Shown here: piece after piece, positions 1 to 9,000 of the stretch | Layout: every line of letters starts with the position of its first letter | How positions within the stretch are numbered: the first letter of the stretch is position 1 | NCBI GenBank assembly: GCA_041941305.1 | Contig: JBGTQJ010000068.1 | Coordinates: forward strand, 1 to 48,142 | From: JANSWP01 sp041941305 | GTDB taxonomy: Bacteria; Bacteroidota; Bacteroidia; Chitinophagales; Saprospiraceae | Reading direction: 5' to 3' | DNA: 48,142 bases | Made by a program: the position numbers and the translations under genes | The notes under the pieces: generated by a model | The model's database searches: none | What the model was told of the DNA's origin: nothing | What the model saw: only the letters and a program-made list of their open reading frames with translations

Positions 1-3000
1 GTCGCATCATTCAAATTACCACTTGCAATACTCAAAGTTGTACTCGCTCCATTACAGATGGCTACCGAGGCTGGATTGATGGTCGGGACATCCGGTGGAT
101 TACAGCTACTCGTTCCTGTAATATCAAAAGTGTAAGGGTTTTCATCACAATCATCATTGGCTATGCTCACTGTTGTATTTTGAGTGCCAGTACTTGTGGG
201 CTCAAAAGTGATTTGGAATGTAATGGTCCCTCCGCCTGAAGCAACAACTGTATTTGAAGGTTGGGCACTCACACTAAAATCTGTCGTGCCACTCAAGGTC
301 ACTTCTGGACTACCCGTTAAGTTTAAGTCCAGTGAACCTGTATTCTTTATCGTAAATGAGTGTACTTCACTATTTCCCTGAAACACATCTCCAAAATCTG
401 TATCATCAGCTGTACTTGGGGTATTGTCTCCATTCACTATCTCCATGCCTGCTCCTTCTACACTCATCTCTGGATGATTCGCTGTATTTATGGTAATGTT
501 TTGGGCTGCACTGACACAAGTATTGCCATCCCGGATTTCTACACTGTAAGTAGCTGCATCCAAACCAGTAATCGTGGTACTATTACCTCCAAATGATGTA
601 TATCCTCCTCCATCTACCTGATATTCATAGNNNNNNNNNNNNNNNNNNNNNNNNNNNNNNNNNNNNNNNNNNNNNNNNNNNNNNNNNNNNNNNNNNNNNN
701 NNNNNNNNNNNNNNNNNNNNNNNNNNNNNNNNNNNNNNNNNNNNNNNNNNNNNNNNNNNNNNNNNNNGCCATTCGCATCTGTTACACTGACCAGGGTATA
801 GTTGGTAGTGCTTGTTGGAGAGACACTAATTGGGTCATCACTCGTATAACCATTCACCGTTTGATTCGCTCCATCATTGTACACCACTGTGTAGGGTCCA
901 CTTCCATTGGCTATTGTCACCATCAAATCTGTGCTTTCTCCTTCGCATATGGTAGCGGCTCCACTCAAGGCTCCTGTGATATCAAAACCAGTTCCTTCTA
1001 TATCAAAAGTGTAGGGATTTTCATCCAGGTCATCATTAGCTATCGATACGGTGGCACTTCGAGTGCCGGTCGCAGTGGGATCAAAAGTAATATCAAAACT
1101 GGTGGTTCCACCTCCACTACTCACTGTTGGTGATGGATTAGCTGTAACTGTAAAATCACTCACATGACCTGTAATTTCTACTATCGTACTGCCATTTAGA
1201 TTCAATACATCTGTTCCTGTGTTTTCAATGATGAAAGTGTGGACTTCTGTACATCCGCCCAAAGCCACTGACCCAAAATCAGTATCATCCCCAGGAATTG
1301 GGTTGGTACTTCCACTTGCGATGGAAGTGTTGTTGCCTTTCACATCCATCTCTGGCTCAAGACCAGTTCCCTGTATTGTAAAGTTGTAGGGGTCTTCGTA
1401 AAAGTCATTGTTCTCGATACTCACTTCTGCTGTGCGAAGACCGCCAGCTGTAGGATTGAACTCAATCACAAAAGTTTCACTGCCATTGATGCCGATACTA
1501 CCACTTGGCTGAGTGGTGACACTAAAATCATCAGGGTTACTTCCTCCCAGGGAAACTTTTGGTGCTCCATCCAATGTCAAACTTGCTGTTCCTAAGTTCC
1601 TTATTGTAAAAGTGTGAGCATCTGTTCCTCCATTTACAGAGACATTGCCGAAGTCGGTATCATCTGTTGTAGAAGGCATGTTATCTCCATCCACAATCTC
1701 TACATTCTGACCTTCCACCTGCATATCGGGTGCTGTTCCAGTACCAGTTCCAGTAATACTAAAGTTGTAAGGACTCTCAGTTGCATCATCATTAGCTATG
1801 CTCACTTCTGCGTTGTGAACACCAGCAGCATCCGGTGCAAATTCTATTACAAAAGTGGTTGAACTATTACTAGAAACGAGGGTACTTGCCTGAGTGGTAA
1901 CATTAAACTGGTCGGCACCACTACCAGTAATTTCTACAACAGGGCTACCACTCAAGTTCAAATTCAAAACACCTGTATTCGTAATTGTGAATGTGTGGGA
2001 TTCTGTTGTTCCATTGATGTCTACAGAACCAAAATCTGTATCATCTCCTGTATCGGGGGTACTATCTCCATCTTCAATTTCTACATTATTACCCAAAACA
2101 GTCATTTCAGGGTCAGTTCCCGTTCCCTGTATATCAAAAGTATAGGGAGATTCATCACAATCTGTATTTGAAATGCTCACCGTAGCCGTGTGCGTTGCCA
2201 CAGTTGTAGGTGCATAGGTGATTTTGAATGTCGTACTCCCACTCCCGGAAATTGGAGTAGTCGGAGTAGCAGTAACTGAAAAATGGGATGCACCTGCACC
2301 TGTAATATCTACCAAAGATCCTCCATTCAACACCAAATCTGCAGTTCCATCATTTTGTATCGTAAAGGTATGTTCTTTACTACCTACCACAATACCTACC
2401 TCTCCAAATTGAGTATCGTCATTCACATTTGGACTATTGCTGCCAGAGGCAATCGAAGTACTATTGCCCTCCACATCTATCTCAGGATGTGCTGCTGTAT
2501 TCACAGTAATGGACTGGGTTGTGCTTAGGCAGGTATTATTGTCTCTAACTTGAATATTATAATTACCTGCATCCAAATTAGAAAAAGTGTGACTACTTCC
2601 AGCACTAAAACTGGTAAAAACTCCCCCATCAAAACTGTATTCATAGGGCGAAGCGCCACTATTGACCGTCAAAGCTATCTGACCATCATTTGCACTTGGA
2701 CAAGTCTCGTCTGTTACAACTGTTGAAAATGTAGGTAGGTCATTTACGGTCACAACTACATCATCCGTATGCTTACAACCATTCCCATCTGTCACTTCGA
2801 CTGAATAAGTTGTCGTCGCCGTTGGGTTCGCAACCGGATTCACAATATTTGTCGCACTCAAGCCGGTGGAAGGACTCCAGGAATAGGTTAAAGTAGCTGT
2901 TCCAGAGGAGGCAGATGCATCCAACTGAGTATTGTCACCAGAACATATTGTTACATCGTTACCTGCATTCGCCGTTGGTAAACTGTTGACCGTAACTACC

Positions 3001-6000
3001 ACATCATCGGTACGTTTACAACCATTTCCATCTGTTACTTCCACTGTATAAGTTGTTGTACTTGTAGGGTTGGCAACAGGATTCACAATATTCGTTGTAC
3101 TCAAACCAGTAGAAGGGCTCCAGGAGTAGGTTAAAGTAGCCATTCCAGAAGAGGTAGACGCATCTAATTGAGTGCTTTCACCATTACATATCGTTACATC
3201 ATTTCCTGCATTCGCTGTAGGCAATCCATTAACGTTGACGGTTAAATCTGCTGTATCCTCGCAGCCATTTCCATCTGTTACAGTGACGGTATAAGTTGTA
3301 GTTGTATTTGGAGAAGCAACCGGATTTACAATATTCGTTGCACTCAAACCTGTAGAAGGACTCCAGGAATAATTCAGTGTGGCAGTTCCGGTTGAATTGG
3401 AAGCATCTAGTTGGGTATTGTCTCCATCACAAATGGTGACATTGCTACCAGCATTAGCAGTTGGAAGGGCATTCACGGTTACTGTAAATGCAGTTGCTGA
3501 ACTTGTACAAGTTGTGGTAGAATTGATGACAGTAATCGTGGCATTATAGGTGCCAACAGCAGCTCCAGCAGGAACTGTCAAAGGAATAGGACTACTTGGC
3601 AAAGTTGTAGTATTGACATCGGAAAAACCCTCACTTTCAGCAGTACCATCAAAATCAATGCTGTATTGGTTAGGGCTATTGGTCGTAGCTGTATAAGGTA
3701 AATTGGCACTTGTAGTTCCTGAACACACACTCGGGCTGGTGCCTAAGGTAATTGTTGGGTTTCCATTGACAGTTACCTGGGGTGTTCCTGACAGGCTTTC
3801 AGAAGTACAACCATTGGAGTCGGTTACAGAAACCAATTCATAAGTCGTTGTGGACGAAGGATTTACAGAGATGTTCGTGCCGCTGGAATAATTATTTAGG
3901 GTTGTATTCGTACTTCCGTCTGTATAAACAACTGTGTAAGGACTGGCACCTCCAGTAATAGAAACAGACAAGTCTGTGTTTGCGCCTTCACAAATCGAAG
4001 TGGCTCCAGAAAGGGTGGAAGGAATGTCAAAACCAGTCCCCTGGATATCAAAGTTATAAGGGTTTTCGTCACAATCATTGTTGATAATGCTAACCGTAGC
4101 AGTCCTCGTACCCGTGCCACTTGGATTAAACGTAATGTCAAATGTAGTGGTACCACCACTACTATTCACAGAATTAGCAGGATTGGAAGTAACCGTAAAA
4201 TCGGAGGAATGTGTACCTGTGATTTCCACAAGTGTGCCACCAGTCAAATTGAGTGTTCCAGAGCCTGTATTTTCAATGGTGAAGGTGTGAGTATCTGAAC
4301 AACCACCCACCGCAAAACTGCCAAAATCTGTATCATCAGCAGTAGAAGGCATATCATCGCCATCTGCAATGGAAATACTGTTTCCTTGTACATCCATTTC
4401 AGGGACAGAAGGAGTTCCGGTACAAGTATTTCCAGAAGTAACTCCTCCGGGACTTATCCAATTGGAAGCACTACCTGTTAAGGCAAACCCATTCAAAGTT
4501 CCATCATTGTTATTGGAGGTCAAATCATCTAAAGTGGTCACTCCACTATTAGACCCACTGGCAATTCCTTGATTGAATTGATAATAGGCTACAAGGTCGG
4601 TTTCTGTACCCAATAATTCACAATCACTGTAATAGGCGATTTCTTCACAGGTACGAACGGTATTCCAAATTCTCACATCATCAATATTTCCAGGAAATGA
4701 ATTATTTAAATTCTCATTATCCCCTATGAAAATATTTGAAGAAGTAATATCAAGAAGGTTAGCTCCTGTCGTACTTGCAACAGGCGCTCCATCTACGTAC
4801 AAGATTAAGTTTGTACCATCATAAGAAAAAGCCACGTGATACCATGTATTTATGGTGGGCGTTATTCCAGAATTTAGAGCAGTTGTATTACTGGTACCTT
4901 CATTTCTTAGCGCAACTCTAAAATCTTGATTCCCTTTATCAAAATCCAATACGAAATCTTTGTTGCTTCCTGAAGATTTCCATTTTGATACAATTTGGGA
5001 AAAACTTTCCGATGGGTTAAGGGTGCTCATATTGACCATTGCCTCAACGGTTATGGAATTATTATTCACAGAAGTAATACCTGTATTGACATAATCATCC
5101 ACTCCGTCAAAATTCAAAGCTGCGGCGGCATCTGCTCCCGTACCACGAATATCAAAATTGTAGGGGTCTTCATCAGAGTCATTATTTTCGATTTGAACAT
5201 CCCCATCAAAAACCGTATTTCCTCCAGCATTGGGGATAAAAATGATCTGAAAAGTCATGGTTTCACCTTGAGCCAGGGTGTGCGGCAAGGTTTCTGAAAC
5301 GGTCCCCAGTGTGAATACATTTGCTACATCAGAATTGATGATAATCCCATTTGCGTCGATAGTCAAACCTCCGTCCCCAGAATTTTCTATTGTGAAAGTA
5401 TGGGTATCTGAATCACCATTTGCAATCGAACCAAAGTCTGTATCATCTGCAGGGTCTGGAGTGGTATCCCCATCAGAAATCGAGTTACTGTTTCCTTGTA
5501 CATCTATCTCAGGCCGAAGCTCCAGGGTAAAATCATTCCCTGTACCACCAGCCAAATCAACGGCATAAGTAAAACTTCCCAAAGTGATGGTAGAGGCAGC
5601 ATTACTAAAGCCAGTACCAGAAATCGCATCAGCTGCATCGTTATCGATGATAGTAATTTCTCCTGTTGGAGGAGTGGTTGTAGTTCCAGTTAAAGTTGCA
5701 CCATTAATTGCTACACTACCATTGACTACCAATTGATCATGCTCATTACAGGGTGTATCTCCTCCTATTTCTATGTTTAAAGTTGAGCCGGAGTTTAAAG
5801 TCAAATCACCCAAAGTCAAACAACCTGGAGAAGTGCCTGGATCAATAGTACCACCACTATTGGCAGTAACCGTTCCATTGACTGTTCCTACTCCAGCCAA
5901 GGTGCCACCATCATCAATCGTTGAGTTGGCAGTAGCGGTCAGGTTATTTAAATCAAAAACACCCTCTGTAACTGTGATAGAAGTAAATGTAGCAGAAGTG

Positions 6001-9000
6001 GCCAGGCGTGCGGTATCTGCAGCATTGGATTTTTCAATGATAAGTTTTGGATAGCTACCATTTGTACCACCTGTAAAGGTATTGGTTGTATTGCCTACCA
6101 AAGCCAAACCACCATTACCGTTAACATCTGTATCTGTAGCTGAAATATTTCCCGAAACTTCGATGTTACTGGTTTTAATTTCATCAATAGAGGCGATGGT
6201 CAAATCATTATTAACGATTAGGTTTTGAGTAAGGGTTAAATCATTGGAATTACCCATACTTAATTGTAAATCATCAATTGAGCCGCTGAAATCAACATTA
6301 ATTTTATCTGCAAAAATGAGCTTAAAAGTTGCTGTATTTTCAATCAGCCCAGAACCTGTCAGGGAACAAGCGTCATTGCTTCGGTGCTCAAGTCGAAAAT
6401 GAGAAGTCAATTGAAGATTACCACCCGTCTTTGAAACGTCCAAATGTGGAATCCGACCGTCTCCACTTAAAGTTTGATTTCCACTACCCACAGCACTGAT
6501 GGCTCCATTTCCACCGATCTCCGTATCGCTAACTGATATATTGCCTGAAACGAGTATGTCATTGGTTTTAATATCCTGAACGGAAGCGACAGTCAAATCA
6601 TTATTAACCGTCAGGTTTTGAGTAAGGGTTAAATCATTGCTATTCCCCATACTTAACTGCAAATCATCAACCGAACCACTAAAATCAACATTAATTTTAT
6701 CGTTAAAAATCAGCTTAAAAGTGCTTGTATTTTCAATCAGACCGGAACCTGTCAAGGAACAGGCATCATTACTTCGATGATTAATTCTAAAATGAGATCC
6801 TAATTGAAGGTTCCCGCCTGTTTTTGAAACATCTAAATGAGGAATCTTACCATCTCCTGATATAGTTTGGTTGGAATTACCAACTGCACTAATGGCTCCA
6901 TTTCCACCAATTTCTTCATCACTCACCGAAATATCGCCAGCAACCAAAATATCATTGGTGCTAATATCTTGCACAGAAGCAATGGTCAGGGTATTGTTTA
7001 CAGTCAAGTTTTGGGTAAGGGTTAAGTTATTGGAATTACCCATACTTAATTGAAGGTCATCTATACTACCACTAAAATCAGCATCCATCCTATCTCCAAA
7101 AATCAATTTTCCACCCGCATTTTCAACTCTTCCCGATCCTGTCAATGAAGTGCCATCATTAGAACCATTCTCTATGATAAAATTTTGTGTCAACCTTAAA
7201 TTTCCGCCAGTTGTGGAAACATTCAACCTGGGAAATCTACCACCCCCACTTAAAGTCTGATCACTTGTTCCAATCGCACTAATGAATTGATTTGAGCGAA
7301 TTTCGGTGTCTACAATTACAATATCACCTTTGACATTGATACCATTGGTTTTCAATTCCAAAATACTATTAATGGTTAGTGTTTCATCTACGGTGAGGGC
7401 TTGTGTCATAGTTACATTATCGCTATTGCCAACAGCTATTAAAAGATTATTAACGGAAGCTACACTGTTACAAGTCAATTGGTCACTAAATTTTACAGTT
7501 CCGGTACCTCCATTGAATTGACTGGATGCATTTACTTCAAAATTGGAACTGACATCCAGTGTTTGAGCACCTAAATTCACAGTACCTGTATAATCCGACT
7601 TTACAATAAACTCAGAAATCGTCGGCGGATTGGTATCAACCGTACAATTGTCTCCGTTCACGCAGCTAAAGATGACTACATCACCCGAACCAGGAATCCC
7701 TGTATTGCCATTTTCATCAATCCAGTTGCCAGCTGTATTCCAATTGTTATCTCCGCTTGCATTTGTCCAGGACACAAAGGAATTTTCCGTATTGGCACAT
7801 CCCGTTCCCTGTATGAGATAGTCATAAGTTCCTTCATCTGCATCGTCATTGGTGATGGCAACCGTAGCATTGTGGGTAGCCGCTGTTTGAGGATTATAAG
7901 TGACATCAAAAGTGGTGCTGGCACTAGAAGCAACAGTTATTGGAAAAGTCAGGGATTGAAGGGTGAAATCTGTGTTATTACTAAGTGTTAGGTTAGAAAT
8001 GGTCAGCGTCCCTGAGCCCGTATTTTGGATGGTATAGGTCACCGTTTTTTGTCCATTCAACAGGATACCTCCAAATTGAGTATCATTACTTGTTGCAGGT
8101 GAGGTACTGCCATCGCTGATGTCATTGCCATTTCCCTGAACATTAATTTCCGGCTCGGCAGTTACCAGTACTACATCATTTCCATCTCCACCCACATATG
8201 TAAGTGCATAGGCTTGACCATTTAAAGAAACGGTTGCTCCCTCGGCTAAACCATTGAAGGTACCAGTTATGGCATCATTTGAATCATTATCGACAATAGT
8301 GAGGTTTTCTCCAGGACCTGGAGTATGCGTTCCCGAAACATTCAGGGTAATGCTATTTAAATTTAGGGTTCCAAAAACTTTCAATTGATCATAATCTGTC
8401 CCAGGAGTCGTTGCCCCATCAACTTCAATATTCAATTGTTTCCCAGAGGTCAAAATCACATTGCCACTAACCTGCAGGATTCCAGGAGAAGAACCAGGGG
8501 AGACATTGGCATCCAAAGTCACATTATTATTGGTATTAGAAATGTCATTTCCTGTTGCTTCATCGACTATATTACCTCCATAGAGATTAAGTGGGTCTGT
8601 AAATGTAGCGGTATTTAAGCTAATCGTTCCCGTGCCATTGCTTGCATCTCCTATTTTAATGGAAGAAAAACCATCTTCCAAATTTGCCAATTCGCCATCA
8701 TTAAAATTCATGTCCCCTGCTCCGCCACCTAATCCAATGGTGCTGGAAGCGGTCAATGGAATAAAATTGAGTGCACCTGTTGATTGAATTTTTGGCCCAT
8801 TGGCAGCATGATTTAGTTCTATATTTTCAGCATTAATAGTAATATCTCCTGAATAGGTCGCGGAACCGATGAAAGCTTGATGACTTAATCTAAAATCGTG
8901 TCCTGCCCCATTGCCTATTCCCGTAATATTTAGGCTTCCTGAACCAGCAAGCGTAAGATTATAACTCACTATAACACCTGGCGCATCACCTCCTCCTCCT

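Noticed and set aside
631..767. Gene boundary or frameshift at the N run
   Set aside because: Both flanks are in the same frame and in matching domain types, so one continuous gene is the simplest reading.
2739..3467. CRISPR array
   Set aside because: The units are 243 bp, fully coding, in one frame and without spacers; they are protein repeats.
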